Assembly (NCBI RefSeq): GCF_028464145.1
Contig: NZ_JAQPCG010000002.1
Coordinates: 310,001 to 374,000, forward strand
DNA from: Maribacter sp. PR1
GTDB lineage: Bacteria; Bacteroidota; Bacteroidia; Flavobacteriales; Flavobacteriaceae
Length of the DNA stretch: 64,000 nucleotides
Reading direction: 5' to 3'
The notes under the pieces are model-generated. The model saw nothing but the letters and a program-made list of their open reading frames with translations, searched no databases and was not told where the DNA came from. Of the stretch, positions 35,857 to 44,677 are shown piece after piece (position 1 is the stretch's first letter; each line of letters opens with the position of its first letter). A program made the translations under genes and the position numbers.

Positions 35857-36831
35857 ATGCAACAATCCAAAGAAAAAGTAGCAATGGGAAATATGGCCCA
35901 TCAGGATATTCCAGGAAATCCGTCGACCGCGACAAGCAGTAAGCAAAAACTCAATGACCGATCTAATGGAGAACCACTTCGCGTGCTTTCCGAGTCCGAT
36001 TGGGAGTTTTGGAAGCATAACGGATACATTGTCATCAAGAATGCCATAACGAAAGAACAGGCCGAAAGGACCGCCAAATTTCTTTGGGAATTTGATGAAA
36101 AGAAACCCAATGACAAAAGTACCTGGTATGCCCAGCCACGAGCAGAGATGAAAATGAAGGAACTTACGGGTACTGGCATGGTTGAGGTTTATAACCATCA
36201 ATACCTATGGGATAACCGACAGGCCCAAAAAGTATATGATGCCTTTGTAGATGTATGGGGAACGGAAAAACTATGGGTGACCATTGATCGTGCCAACCTA
36301 AATTTTCCGCAGCGGGAAGGTGAAAATAAAAAAGGTTTTATCCATTGGGATTATGATCCAGAAACCAAACCTCAAAATGTACAGGGCGTTTTGGCACTTG
36401 CCGATCAAACCGACGAAAACATGGGCGGTTTTCAGTGTATTCCTTGGCTCTATAGAAACTACGATACCTGGAAACTGACACAGCCGGAGGACAGAGATCA
36501 TTTTAAACCCGATATTTCCGATTTGGAGGATAAAATAGTAAAGGTGAAAATGGAAGCAGGTGACCTTCTTATTTTTAATAGTACCGAACCCCATGGAATT
36601 AGACCTAATAAATCGGGTGATAAGGTGCGGATAGCACAATACATTTCCATGATGCCCGCCGAAGAGAAAAATGATGCCCTTAAAAGTTGGCGAATAAATT
36701 CTTGGAAAAATAGGGTTGCCCCGGAAGGTTATGCATTTCCTGGGGATCCTAGAAAATGGGAACAAACGAGATACGAAACTGCCAAATTATCACCACTTGG
36801 AGAAAAATTATTGGGCCTGAAACCATGGTAG
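35857..36831 (+). CDS. Phytanoyl-CoA dioxygenase (PhyH) family oxygenase
   Basis: 324 residues, a Fe(II)/2-oxoglutarate-dependent oxygenase-type fold. Iron ligands are readable as His and Asp in GFIHWDYDPE (HxD) and the distal His in NSTEPHGIRPN, followed by a candidate 2-oxoglutarate Arg in KVRIAQYISM. The N-terminal 45 residues are polar and unstructured. Substrates of the family are diverse (lipids, ectoine, small metabolites) and cannot be inferred. The AraC regulator opposite suggests induction by a small molecule. Confidence 0.88.
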   Translation: MQQSKEKVAMGNMAHQDIPGNPSTATSSKQKLNDRSNGEPLRVLSESDWEFWKHNGYIVIKNAITKEQAERTAKFLWEFDEKKPNDKSTWYAQPRAEMKMKELTGTGMVEVYNHQYLWDNRQAQKVYDAFVDVWGTEKLWVTIDRANLNFPQREGENKKGFIHWDYDPETKPQNVQGVLALADQTDENMGGFQCIPWLYRNYDTWKLTQPEDRDHFKPDISDLEDKIVKVKMEAGDLLIFNSTEPHGIRPNKSGDKVRIAQYISMMPAEEKNDALKSWRINSWKNRVAPEGYAFPGDPRKWEQTRYETAKLSPLGEKLLGLKPW

Positions 36832-36885
36832 ATTGCTAAATCATTAATAATCACTCGGTTTCTAGTCGCTTCTTGGAAATAATAC

Positions 36886-36893
36886 TATTTTTG
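36886..36893 (+). promoter_or_regulatory. Bacteroidota-type -7 element for the SulP transporter gene
   Basis: TATTTTTG, 21 bp before the GTG start at 36914. Confidence 0.4.
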
Positions 36894-36913
36894 CGCCCTT
36901 AAAATAAAGAGCC

Positions 36914-38491
36914 GTGCGTAAGTATTTGAATTTATTCGATTTTAAGCAAAAAGTAGATTACAAGACCGAAATCCTATCTGGGTTAACGGTTGCTTTGGCC
37001 CTAGTACCGGAAGCAATTGCTTTTGCCTTGATTCCTGGGTTTTCCCCGTTAACCGGACTATATGCAGCTTTTGTTTTGGCCTTGGTAACTTCTATTCTTG
37101 GAGGACGACCCGGAATGATTTCCGGAGCAACAGGTGCCGTTGCGGTTATTTTTGTTGGGTTGATCTTAGAGTTGAAAAGAAATTTCCCGGGAATAGAACC
37201 GGAGACCATTTTGAATTATGTCTTTGCAACCGTAATCCTAGCAGGGGTATTACAAATAGGCGCCGGACTCCTAAGACTTGGTAAATTTATTCGTTTAGTC
37301 CCTCACCCTGTGATGTTCGGATTTGTGAATGGTTTGGCTATCATCATATTCATGGCGCAGTTTCCCAACTTTTATAATAAAACTACCGGAGATTTGTTGA
37401 GTGGGGCTCCCTTGTACATCATGTTGGGGCTTACCCTTTTAACTATGATTATCATATGGGGACTGCCTAAATTAACAAAAGCGATTCCTTCTTCATTGGT
37501 TGCCATCATTGTAGTTTCTGCAATAGTTATTGGCTTCGGCATAAATACGATGACCGTGGCTGATATTATGGGGGAGGGAGAAAGTATTAAAGGTGGCTTC
37601 CCGCCATTATCCATACCTCAATTGCCGCTTACTTGGGCAACTTTTAAGATTATAATACCGTATGCCGGGATTGTTGCAGGAGTTGGACTCATAGAAAGTT
37701 TGTTGACACTAAATATTATTGATGAGATTACCGAGACTCGAGGTAGTGGAAATAAGGAATGTGTTGCCCAGGGAACGGCGAACATCCTTTCGGGATTTTT
37801 ATCGGGAATGGGTGGTTGTGCCATGATCGGTCAAAGTTTGATAAATACTTCCGCCGGTGCAAGGGCTCGTTTATCCGGGATTACCGCGGCCATAATGCTG
37901 TTGGTCTTTATTATGTTTGGTTCCAGCTTAATTGAACGTTTGCCCATGGCGGCTCTAGTAGGGCTTATGTTTATGGTGGCCATTGGAACGTTTGAATGGG
38001 CCAGCTTTAGGACCTTTGGTAAAATGCCTAAGTCCGATGTCGTAGTAATGGTATTAGTGACCTTGATAACGGCGGTAACGCATAACCTTGCAGTAGCCGT
38101 ACTTTTAGGAGTAATTATTTCCGCATTGGCCTATTCTTGGGAAAACGCAAAGCGAATCCGTGCTAGAAAACATGTGGATGAAAATGGGGTAAAACACTAT
38201 GAGATTTATGGGCCGCTGTTTTTTGGTTCTACTACGCTATTTGCTGAAAAGTTCGATGTGTCCAATGATCCAGACGAAGTTATTATCGATTTTAAAGAAA
38301 GTAGGGTGGCCGATATGTCCGGAATCGAAGCCTTAAATAAAATCACGGAACGATATGCCAAGGTTGGTAAAAAGGTGCACTTGAGACATTTGAGCAAAGA
38401 TTGTATTCGCCTACTCGAAAACGCAGATCAAATCATTGATGTGAATGTGATAGAAGATCCAACCTATAAAGTTGTCGTAGATAAGGTTTAG
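36914..38491 (+). CDS. SulP-family inorganic anion transporter with STAS domain
   Basis: 525 residues from a GTG start. About ten to twelve transmembrane helices precede a C-terminal cytoplasmic STAS domain (about 435-525: VIIDFKESRVADMSGIEAL, the regulatory phosphate-binding-like core). Sequence signs of SulP are PEAIAFALIPGFSPLTGLYA near the N-terminus and GFLSGMGGCAMIGQSLIN. It is a sulfate, bicarbonate or other anion/proton symporter or exchanger; the substrate cannot be told from sequence. The gene ends only 5 bp from a convergent small gene. Confidence 0.93.
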   Translation: MRKYLNLFDFKQKVDYKTEILSGLTVALALVPEAIAFALIPGFSPLTGLYAAFVLALVTSILGGRPGMISGATGAVAVIFVGLILELKRNFPGIEPETILNYVFATVILAGVLQIGAGLLRLGKFIRLVPHPVMFGFVNGLAIIIFMAQFPNFYNKTTGDLLSGAPLYIMLGLTLLTMIIIWGLPKLTKAIPSSLVAIIVVSAIVIGFGINTMTVADIMGEGESIKGGFPPLSIPQLPLTWATFKIIIPYAGIVAGVGLIESLLTLNIIDEITETRGSGNKECVAQGTANILSGFLSGMGGCAMIGQSLINTSAGARARLSGITAAIMLLVFIMFGSSLIERLPMAALVGLMFMVAIGTFEWASFRTFGKMPKSDVVVMVLVTLITAVTHNLAVAVLLGVIISALAYSWENAKRIRARKHVDENGVKHYEIYGPLFFGSTTLFAEKFDVSNDPDEVIIDFKESRVADMSGIEALNKITERYAKVGKKVHLRHLSKDCIRLLENADQIIDVNVIEDPTYKVVVDKV

Positions 38492-38496
38492 GGGCT

Positions 38497-38775
38497 CTAC
38501 GCCATGTGCCTGCCATATAGATAACCAAGAACGGATAGTATTAGGATAACGCTCAGCACGGTAACCCTAAGGTTATATATATTATCTTTTTTAGCCTGTT
38601 TTCTTATTCGGTCTCGTATTAGCTTTTGTTGAAAAGGAGTTAACTCCTTAAACTTCAATTGGGTTTTGCTGGTAAGGTCTTTATATTCCGCACGGATGTC
38701 ACTGTAGCTGCGCCTTTTCTTTAAAAGTGCCCTATTTGCTTTAACTACTAGCATTGGTTGACTGGCCGACCCCAT
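38497..38775 (-). CDS. Small tail-anchored hypothetical protein
   Basis: 92 residues. A basic, helical N-terminal part (RALLKKRRSYSDIRAEYKDL, FQQKLIRDRIRKQAKKDN) is followed by one C-terminal hydrophobic helix (VTVLSVILILSVLGYLYG), a tail-anchored shape. No family recognised. Highly charged, so possibly membrane- or nucleic-acid-associated. Single gene, convergent with the SulP gene. Confidence 0.6.
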   Translation of the reverse strand: MGSASQPMLVVKANRALLKKRRSYSDIRAEYKDLTSKTQLKFKELTPFQQKLIRDRIRKQAKKDNIYNLRVTVLSVILILSVLGYLYGRHMA

Positions 38776-38850
38776 TTCTTTTCCTTTACAATATTAGTAG
38801 AGGAATACAGAACTTTGTTACAATTGTAATTTATGCATCTTAAATTCGTT

Positions 38851-38858
38851 TATGTTTG
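38851..38858 (+). promoter_or_regulatory. Bacteroidota-type -7 element for the TlpA-like gene
   Basis: TATGTTTG, 30 bp before the GTG start at 38888. Confidence 0.4.
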
Positions 38859-38887
38859 TTACAAGTTGCCATATAAACCTTCAATAA

Positions 38888-39505
38888 GTGAAAAATAGAA
38901 AATTGAGGTTAAGCGATATTATTTTTATCGTTTTTATAATCTTATTCATTGTACCCCAAACCAGACGACCCATTTTGGTCATGGCCAATAAAGTAAGGGC
39001 CAAATTTTCTTCGCTCACAGTTGTAGCTAAGGGGGAGCAGGAGCAATTGGGACCCTTTACTTATACCTTGGATGGTTTGGATGGCGAAAATCTAAATGTG
39101 GATATTGGAAGAGGAGAGGTTGTTTTTATAAGTTACTGGGCCACTTGGTGTCCTCCCTGTATCGCCGAATTTCCAAGTATTGACGCATTATATAAGGATT
39201 ATGGAGACAAAATCAATTTTGTGATGATATCCAATGAGGACCCTGAGAAAATAAGGAAGTTTCTAAAAAAGAAAAATTTTGCCGTTCCAGCAGTCATTCC
39301 AAAAATGGAACCTCCAAAAGACCTTTATGAAAAAACCATACCTACCAATTATATCATTGACCATACAGGAAAGATCATAGTCAAAGAAAAGGGAGCATTA
39401 GACTGGAATAGCCAGAAAGTTAGGAAGGTGTTAGATGATTTAATTGCAAAAAAGGAAAGTGACAAGAAACAAAAAACCCTTTCTCTGAACAAGAAAGGGT
39501 TATAA
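38888..39505 (+). CDS. TlpA/ResA-like thioredoxin-fold protein
   Basis: 205 residues from a GTG start. One N-terminal membrane helix (LSDIIFIVFIILFIVPQ) anchors a periplasmic thioredoxin domain with the active-site motif ATWCPPCIAEFPS (CPPC) and the cis-Pro loop IPTNYIID. Such proteins reduce disulfides during cytochrome c maturation or other envelope processes. The convergent neighbour is a cytochrome c, which supports a cytochrome-related role. The last codons overlap the terminator of that neighbour. Confidence 0.9.
   Translation: MKNRKLRLSDIIFIVFIILFIVPQTRRPILVMANKVRAKFSSLTVVAKGEQEQLGPFTYTLDGLDGENLNVDIGRGEVVFISYWATWCPPCIAEFPSIDALYKDYGDKINFVMISNEDPEKIRKFLKKKNFAVPAVIPKMEPPKDLYEKTIPTNYIIDHTGKIIVKEKGALDWNSQKVRKVLDDLIAKKESDKKQKTLSLNKKGL
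39471..39501 (-). terminator. Intrinsic terminator of the cytochrome c gene, inside the thioredoxin gene end
   Basis: AACCCTTTCT / AGAAAGGGTT. Read leftward, it is followed by six T, so it serves the minus-strand cytochrome c gene although the stem lies in the last codons of the opposite gene. Confidence 0.8.
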
Positions 39506-39524
39506 AAAGTTTTGCTGCAATGAA

Positions 39525-40007
39525 TTATAGCGTACGTAAATACTCAGCTACGCTTCTTGCCTCATCCTCACTAAGGTTTTGGTTCAGCATAATGGCATTG
39601 TTATATTCCTTAAGTAATGCTTTTGCTATAGGGTCCTCCTTTAACATGACGTCAGGATTTAATATCATGTTCATTACCCATTCTGGACTTCTTCTTTCAT
39701 ATACTCCTTTTAAAGCTGGTCCAATCATACGCTGCTCTGCCATATGACATGCAGTACAGATAGCCTGAAACTTTTCCTCTCCAGCAGCAGCCAGATCTGC
39801 GTCAATTTCATCTCCAAAATCAACATTTTCAATTGGGCCCACACCTTTGTTGTCCATATCAACGGGAACACCCCCAGTAGTTTCTGTTGCCTTAACTTCC
39901 TCTTTTTTGGTACGGTTCATTTCAAAACCATCCTTTTTTTCTTCTTTCTTTTCGCCGCAGCTTAGAACCAAGGCGGCAAGGGCCAATAAGGTGAATAATT
40001 TTCGCAT
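39525..40007 (-). CDS. Cytochrome c lipoprotein
   Basis: 160 residues with a lipoprotein signal (AALVLSCGE, Cys 17), a charged linker, and a C-terminal class I cytochrome c domain. The heme motif is ICTACHMAEQ (CxxCH) at about residue 94-98, with a later Met (WVMNMILNPDVML) as axial ligand and a C-terminal helix (LSEDEARSVAEYLRTL). It is an outer-membrane or inner-membrane-anchored periplasmic electron carrier. The reading frame is intact and a terminator follows. Confidence 0.93.
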   Translation of the reverse strand: MRKLFTLLALAALVLSCGEKKEEKKDGFEMNRTKKEEVKATETTGGVPVDMDNKGVGPIENVDFGDEIDADLAAAGEEKFQAICTACHMAEQRMIGPALKGVYERRSPEWVMNMILNPDVMLKEDPIAKALLKEYNNAIMLNQNLSEDEARSVAEYLRTL

Positions 40008-40095
40008 CTTTTTTTGAGTTTTATCTTAATTAATGTTGGAGAGACTAAGATATGAAATTTTATTTGTTGAAGACCTTTTTAAATGGGAAGAACCA

Positions 40096-41058
40096 CTAAT
40101 GAATCTCTTTAAGAAATTCCAAGGAACGACGTTCAGTATAGGTTTTATTTTCTCTACCATAAAAACCTACATGCCCACCGTATTCAGGGACTTCTAAAAA
40201 AATATTTTTGTTTTTTTCAGCTTCGTTATAGGGATAACAGGCTTGACCTAAAAAGGTGTCGTTCTGTGCATTAACGATTAAGCAGGGTATATTTATAGAA
40301 GGTAAAAACTGCAAACAACTGGATTTTGAGTAGTAGTCCATGGCATCCGTAAACCCGTGGGCTTTACTTGTATAGATATTGTCAAAATCCTTTAAAGTCT
40401 TAACCTGTTTTATCTCAGAATTGGAAATCTTATCCGGAAAAAGCTGTTTTTTTATTTTAAGCTTATCGATGAGGTTTCCCTTAAATCTTTTGGCATACAG
40501 TACGTTTTTAAACTGTAATAGTTGTTCAAGGGAGTCTCCTAATTGACAGGGAACGGAGATTGCCACGGCAGCGTGAACCTCCTTTGGAACCAATCTACTT
40601 TCCCCCAAATATTTTAGCAGAAGATTTCCGCCAAGACTAAAACCATAAAGATAGATTACTTCATAGCGGTCCATTTCAAGAATATGATGAACCACATCAT
40701 TTAAATCTTCCGTGGCCCCGGAATGGTAGGAACGATATAATATATTCGGGGAACCACTGCAACCTCTTAAATTTAAAGCACAAACATCAAAATCGTTTTG
40801 ACTTAATATTTTTGCAGCCCCTTTAATATAGGCCCTTTTGGCATCACCTTCCAGACCATGTATAATGATGGCCACTTTTTTTGTGGGTTCCGGGTAGTAA
40901 CTCCAATCCAAATCCAAGAAGTCACCATCAGATAATTGAATCCTTTCTCTTTCCTGTTTTAAACCTTCTACTTTTCTAAATAATCCTGAATAGATGGTAG
41001 AAAAATGTCCGTGTTTAAAGAGTAGTGGTGGATTGTAATTAGAGCTAATAAGCGGCAT
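40096..41058 (-). CDS. YheT-family alpha/beta hydrolase
   Basis: 320 residues, length and order as in YheT. The oxyanion-side HGLEGDAKRAYIKG and the nucleophile elbow YLYGFSLGGNLLLKYLG carry the GxSxG Ser. The catalytic Asp is in NAQNDTFLG and the His in EYGGHVGFYG. The family is predicted to act on esters or lipids in the cytoplasm. It precedes nitronate monooxygenase-like gene order on the same strand (6 bp from it), so the two form an operon. Confidence 0.9.
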   Translation of the reverse strand: MPLISSNYNPPLLFKHGHFSTIYSGLFRKVEGLKQERERIQLSDGDFLDLDWSYYPEPTKKVAIIIHGLEGDAKRAYIKGAAKILSQNDFDVCALNLRGCSGSPNILYRSYHSGATEDLNDVVHHILEMDRYEVIYLYGFSLGGNLLLKYLGESRLVPKEVHAAVAISVPCQLGDSLEQLLQFKNVLYAKRFKGNLIDKLKIKKQLFPDKISNSEIKQVKTLKDFDNIYTSKAHGFTDAMDYYSKSSCLQFLPSINIPCLIVNAQNDTFLGQACYPYNEAEKNKNIFLEVPEYGGHVGFYGRENKTYTERRSLEFLKEIH

Positions 41059-41064
41059 AAATAA

Positions 41065-42039
41065 TTATTTTGGAAATGTTTCCAAGATTTTTACTTGCTC
41101 TTCTATAGCCTTTTTAAATTCAGATTTTAAGTTGGAAACCAAGCTGGAGACGGATAAGGTGTTATGAATAGTGGCAACACCTTGACCAGCGGACCAAATC
41201 GTTTTCCAGGCCTTTGCTTCGGTATCCAGTTCCTTTCCAAAATCTATTTTGGTATCCTTTTTCAAATCCTCTTCCGTAATACCAGCGGCCTTGAGACTCG
41301 CCCCTAAAAAATTGGCATGTACCCCCGAAATAGATGCTGTATAAACCACGTCACTAGCTCCTGCGTCTATAATCATTTTTCGATATTCTGGAGTGGCCTT
41401 ACTTTCTTCGGTATTGATAAATCGGGTGCCCATATAGGCTAAATCCGCACCCATTTGTAAAGCTGAGGCAACATCTCGCCCTGTACTTATGCAACCGGAA
41501 AGAATGATAGTTTTAGTATAGAATTGTTTTATTTCAGAAACAAGGGTCATGGGGTTAATAGTACCTGCATGCCCTCCTGCACCTGCGGCAACCAATATGA
41601 GTCCGTCCACACCGGCTTCCGAAGCTTTTTCTGCATGTCTTTTTTTGATAATATCATGGAATACCAGGCCACCATAACTATGAATGGCATCAACAACTTG
41701 GGAAACTGCGCCTAGAGAGGTTATCACCAAGGGTACTTGGTGTTTTATACATAGCTTTAGGTCTGCTTCTAATCGAGGATTTGTCTGGTGTACGATTAGG
41801 TTAACACCAAAAGGTGCCGGTTTTTTTCCGGTTTCCTTTTCAAATTCCTTCAGGGCGCTTTTAATTTCTATCAACCAGGATTCAAAGCCTTCACTACTGC
41901 GTTGGTTTAATGCCGGAAATGTACCTACGATACCGTTTTTACAACATTCAATGACCAGTTGTGGTCCCGAAATAAGAAACATGGGAGCTGCAATTACTGG
42001 AAGGGAAAGGTCTTTGATAAATGAATTATTTGTTGTCAT
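41065..42039 (-). CDS. Nitronate monooxygenase (2-nitropropane dioxygenase family)
   Basis: 324 residues. FMN-binding TIM barrel: PVIAAPMFLISGPQLVIECCKNGIVGTFPA at the start (read as PVIAAPMFLI), the flavin segment GLILVAAGAGGHAG with the catalytic-site His, and GCISTGRDVASALQMGADLAYMGTRF. NMOs oxidise propionate-3-nitronate and other alkyl nitronates. It is the first gene of an operon with the YheT-type hydrolase 6 bp downstream. Confidence 0.92.
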   Translation of the reverse strand: MTTNNSFIKDLSLPVIAAPMFLISGPQLVIECCKNGIVGTFPALNQRSSEGFESWLIEIKSALKEFEKETGKKPAPFGVNLIVHQTNPRLEADLKLCIKHQVPLVITSLGAVSQVVDAIHSYGGLVFHDIIKKRHAEKASEAGVDGLILVAAGAGGHAGTINPMTLVSEIKQFYTKTIILSGCISTGRDVASALQMGADLAYMGTRFINTEESKATPEYRKMIIDAGASDVVYTASISGVHANFLGASLKAAGITEEDLKKDTKIDFGKELDTEAKAWKTIWSAGQGVATIHNTLSVSSLVSNLKSEFKKAIEEQVKILETFPK

Positions 42040-42156
42040 GGGATATGGTGTTGAGTTGAAAAATTAAGCAAAAAAGTACAATCATTCCTAAACGATTAAT
42101 CAAAACTATGGTATTTTTATGAAGTATTATGCATGCATAGCAAAAAACAGAATAGA

Positions 42157-42636
42157 ATGTACTTAAAAGAATTTGAAATACGATGGAGCGATGTGGATGC
42201 CAATAGACATTTGGCCAACTCCGCCTACCTAAATTATATGAGCCATACGCGCATGTCCTTTCTTATGGAAATAGGTTTTGACCATAAAACATTGGCGAAA
42301 AATGAAATAGGACCGGTTGTATTTTATGAGCATATGTATTATTTTAAAGAGGCTTTCCCGGGAAAACCCATCAAAGTATCTATGGAAATTATGGGAATGA
42401 GTGAGGATGCCAAGTTTTTTGAGTTTCATCACAATTTTTACAACCACAAGGGAGAAAATTTTGCCCATTGTGAAATGATGGGAGCATGGATGGACCTTAG
42501 AACAAGAAAGATTACGGGACTAACCAATGACTTTCTGAAAACATTTAGTGGTGTTGAAAAAGGAGAAGGTTTTCGCGTTTTGACAAAGGCAGATACCCGG
42601 AAATTTTCTAAAACACCTAAAAACTTGCAGTTTTAA
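42157..42636 (+). CDS. Hotdog-fold acyl-CoA thioesterase
   Basis: From the Met at 42157 the product has 159 residues; an in-frame Met at 42133 would add eight. It is a 4-hydroxybenzoyl-CoA thioesterase-type hotdog protein, with FEIRWSDVDANRHLANSAYL holding the catalytic Asp. FGYxx-like KFFEFHHNFYNH and AHCEMMGAWMDLRTRK form the hotdog strands. It could hydrolyse aromatic or fatty acyl-CoAs. Single gene with about 78 bp before the GntR regulator, which may control it. Confidence 0.88.
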   Translation: MYLKEFEIRWSDVDANRHLANSAYLNYMSHTRMSFLMEIGFDHKTLAKNEIGPVVFYEHMYYFKEAFPGKPIKVSMEIMGMSEDAKFFEFHHNFYNHKGENFAHCEMMGAWMDLRTRKITGLTNDFLKTFSGVEKGEGFRVLTKADTRKFSKTPKNLQF

Positions 42637-42714
42637 CAGTATACTTAAAAGCATCATTTTTGCCGTGGAGTCAAGCCTCGTTTTTTGTAAAATTAATTTT
42701 ACTATTTTTATTCC

Positions 42715-43332
42715 ATGTTGGAACAAGTAAACAATAATGCCGAGGCAGCTTATACACAATTACGGAAACTTATTGTCACCAAAAAAATAATCCCTGGAGA
42801 ATCTATTGGGCAAAAAGAACTTTCTCAAATTCTGAATACCAACATTGATTGTCTTGACATTGCTTTAAAAAAGCTAAGAAAGGAAACCTTAATAACCTTG
42901 AGTTCCGATAAAGAAGTTACCGTACGCCAAGTTAGGACCAAAGAAATCATTGATGTACTGGATTGTAGAATTGCTTTGGAAACCAAAGCTGTAGAACTTT
43001 TTACATTGAGCGCCCCACAGGCCAGAATAGACGATTTAAGAAATTTAATGGTGCCCTTTGAAAATGGGCCTCGGAACGCCCATGTGTTTCAAAAAATTGA
43101 TAGGCTTTTCCATGAATTGATTATAAAGAACTGTGGAAATCCCAAATTGATAGATTTATTTATGAAATCGAATTTTTGGCCCGAATTGGAACTTCTAGGT
43201 CCCACCCGTCCGTTAAAGGAAATATTACAAGAACATTTGGATATAATTTCGGCCATTCATAATAGGGAGGTCGATAGCGCTGTTCATTTAATGCGCGAGC
43301 ACTTAGAAAGCTGTAAATGCTCCGTGCTTTAA
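42715..43332 (+). CDS. GntR-family regulator (FadR/FCD type)
   Basis: 205 residues. N-terminal winged helix (about 5-70: AAYTQLRKLIVTKKIIPGES and LSQILNTNIDCLDIALKKLR). C-terminal FCD helical ligand domain (about 85-200: DVLDCRIALETKAVELFTL, HVFQKIDRLFHELIIKNCGN, EHLDIISAIHNREVDSAV) with the acidic and His positions that bind a metal. FCD-type regulators answer to carboxylates or acyl-CoAs, so the thioesterase gene upstream is a plausible partner. Convergent with the EamA transporter gene. Confidence 0.9.
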   Translation: MLEQVNNNAEAAYTQLRKLIVTKKIIPGESIGQKELSQILNTNIDCLDIALKKLRKETLITLSSDKEVTVRQVRTKEIIDVLDCRIALETKAVELFTLSAPQARIDDLRNLMVPFENGPRNAHVFQKIDRLFHELIIKNCGNPKLIDLFMKSNFWPELELLGPTRPLKEILQEHLDIISAIHNREVDSAVHLMREHLESCKCSVL

Positions 43333-43353
43333 CAAGCCCTACTTCCCGTTTAC

Positions 43354-44244
43354 TTATGGTCTGATTGGTTTTCTACTTGCTAAATATACTCCAGCCAAAA
43401 CCAAGAGTGCGGCCATAATTTTAATCAAGCTTAAACTATCATTTCCCGTAGCCAATGCAAAAAGAATTCCTACAAGTGGTTGTAAATAGGTAAAGGCGCT
43501 TACGGTAGAGGCTTTTAACTGTGTTAGGGCGAAAACATTGAACAAATAAGTTAGGAAAGTAGTCCCAACAACGACAAAGCCAATAGCCCATAGCGCTTCC
43601 ATAGGCATAGCTGACCATTCTATGGACATAACTTGGGTATAGGTTATTGGAAGATTTATAATCACCGCAATGCTGAAAAGCCATTTCATCAATGTTAATG
43701 GATGATATTTTTCAATTAGTTTTTTTACTAAAATCAGGTAGGTTCCGTATGTAGTCGCATTTACAATGAAGAGTATGTTTCCTAAAGGAATATTGGGTGC
43801 ATCCTGTCTTACTTCCACACCCATCAATATAAGTAGAAGTGCTCCCGTAAAACCTAAAAAGATGCCAAAGGCTTTCCGCCAAGTTATTTTCTCCTTGATT
43901 AACAATGCGGACAAAACCACTACGATAATCGGCGTGATGGTTACCAAAACCGAACTGTTTATGGGTGTAGATAACTGTAGTCCTTTAAAAAAAGCCAACA
44001 TATTAATGACCATGCCAAAAATGGAACAAACGATAATTCGACCCCAATCCCGAACTTCAATTTTTTCTTTTGGTCCAAGAAAAGAACAGGTCCAAAATAA
44101 TATGGCAGCCCCTGATACCCTTAACATGATAAAGCCAAAAGGCTGAACATAATTGGGCATGACCCCTTTTGCGATGGTATGATTTAGTCCATATATCGTC
44201 GTGGCGGCTAAGGCGGCAAGTATGGCAAGAGTTCTCTTACTCAA
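43354..44244 (-). CDS. EamA-family (DMT) transporter
   Basis: 296 residues with ten predicted transmembrane helices formed by two EamA repeats, a normal permease of the drug/metabolite transporter superfamily. Typical features: AATTIYGLNHTIAKGVMPNY in the first repeat and TYLILVKKLIEKYHPLTLMKWLF in the second. Substrate unknown. The start overlaps the stop of the ArsC-like gene by four bases, so the two are in one operon. Confidence 0.92.
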   Translation of the reverse strand: MSKRTLAILAALAATTIYGLNHTIAKGVMPNYVQPFGFIMLRVSGAAILFWTCSFLGPKEKIEVRDWGRIIVCSIFGMVINMLAFFKGLQLSTPINSSVLVTITPIIVVVLSALLIKEKITWRKAFGIFLGFTGALLLILMGVEVRQDAPNIPLGNILFIVNATTYGTYLILVKKLIEKYHPLTLMKWLFSIAVIINLPITYTQVMSIEWSAMPMEALWAIGFVVVGTTFLTYLFNVFALTQLKASTVSAFTYLQPLVGILFALATGNDSLSLIKIMAALLVLAGVYLASRKPIRP

Positions 44245-44597
44245 TGATGAATTGCTTCTTTCGCCGCTTCAACGGTTTTTTTACTATTCCCGATGAAAAT
44301 TTTATCATCCACTAGTATCACAGGTCTTTTTAGAAAAGTATAATGATCCAAAATCAGACTTTTATAATCATCTTCGCTAAGTTCTTTGTTGTTCAACCCT
44401 CTTTGTCTAAAAAGCATGGCCCTTCTACTAAATAATGATTCGTAACTATCAGTCAAGGTACGCATCTCTTCCAGTTGGTTTTCTGTAATTGGTTCGGATT
44501 TTATATCCTGTAAATCAAAGTCTTCCAAAGGCTGCAATTCCTTTAGAATTCTTTGACATGTATTGCAAGTGCCAAGGTGATAGATTATTTTGCTCAT
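44241..44597 (-). CDS. ArsC/Spx-family thioredoxin-fold protein
   Basis: 118 residues from MSKIIYHLGTCNTCQRI; longer starts upstream are possible but add unconserved residues. ArsC-like fold with the active-site CxxC (CNTCQR) and the conserved LFSRRAMLFRQRGL and FLKRPVILVDDKIFIGN segments of arsenate reductase. The CxxC replaces the classical ArsC Cys site, so it may be a Spx/MgsR-like or glutaredoxin-type reductase rather than a true arsenate reductase. Coupled to the EamA transporter. Confidence 0.85.
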   Translation of the reverse strand: MSKIIYHLGTCNTCQRILKELQPLEDFDLQDIKSEPITENQLEEMRTLTDSYESLFSRRAMLFRQRGLNNKELSEDDYKSLILDHYTFLKRPVILVDDKIFIGNSKKTVEAAKEAIHH

Positions 44598-44677
44598 AGT
44601 GTTCATGAATTGATGCACAAAGAAACCCAAATCTGTTTAAATGTGCTATTTTTAGGGCTCATTAAAATGTTATCAAG

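Noticed and set aside
36914-38491. SulP gene as part of the PhyH/AraC unit
   Set aside because: It has its own -7 element and an 82-bp gap; no shared function is evident.
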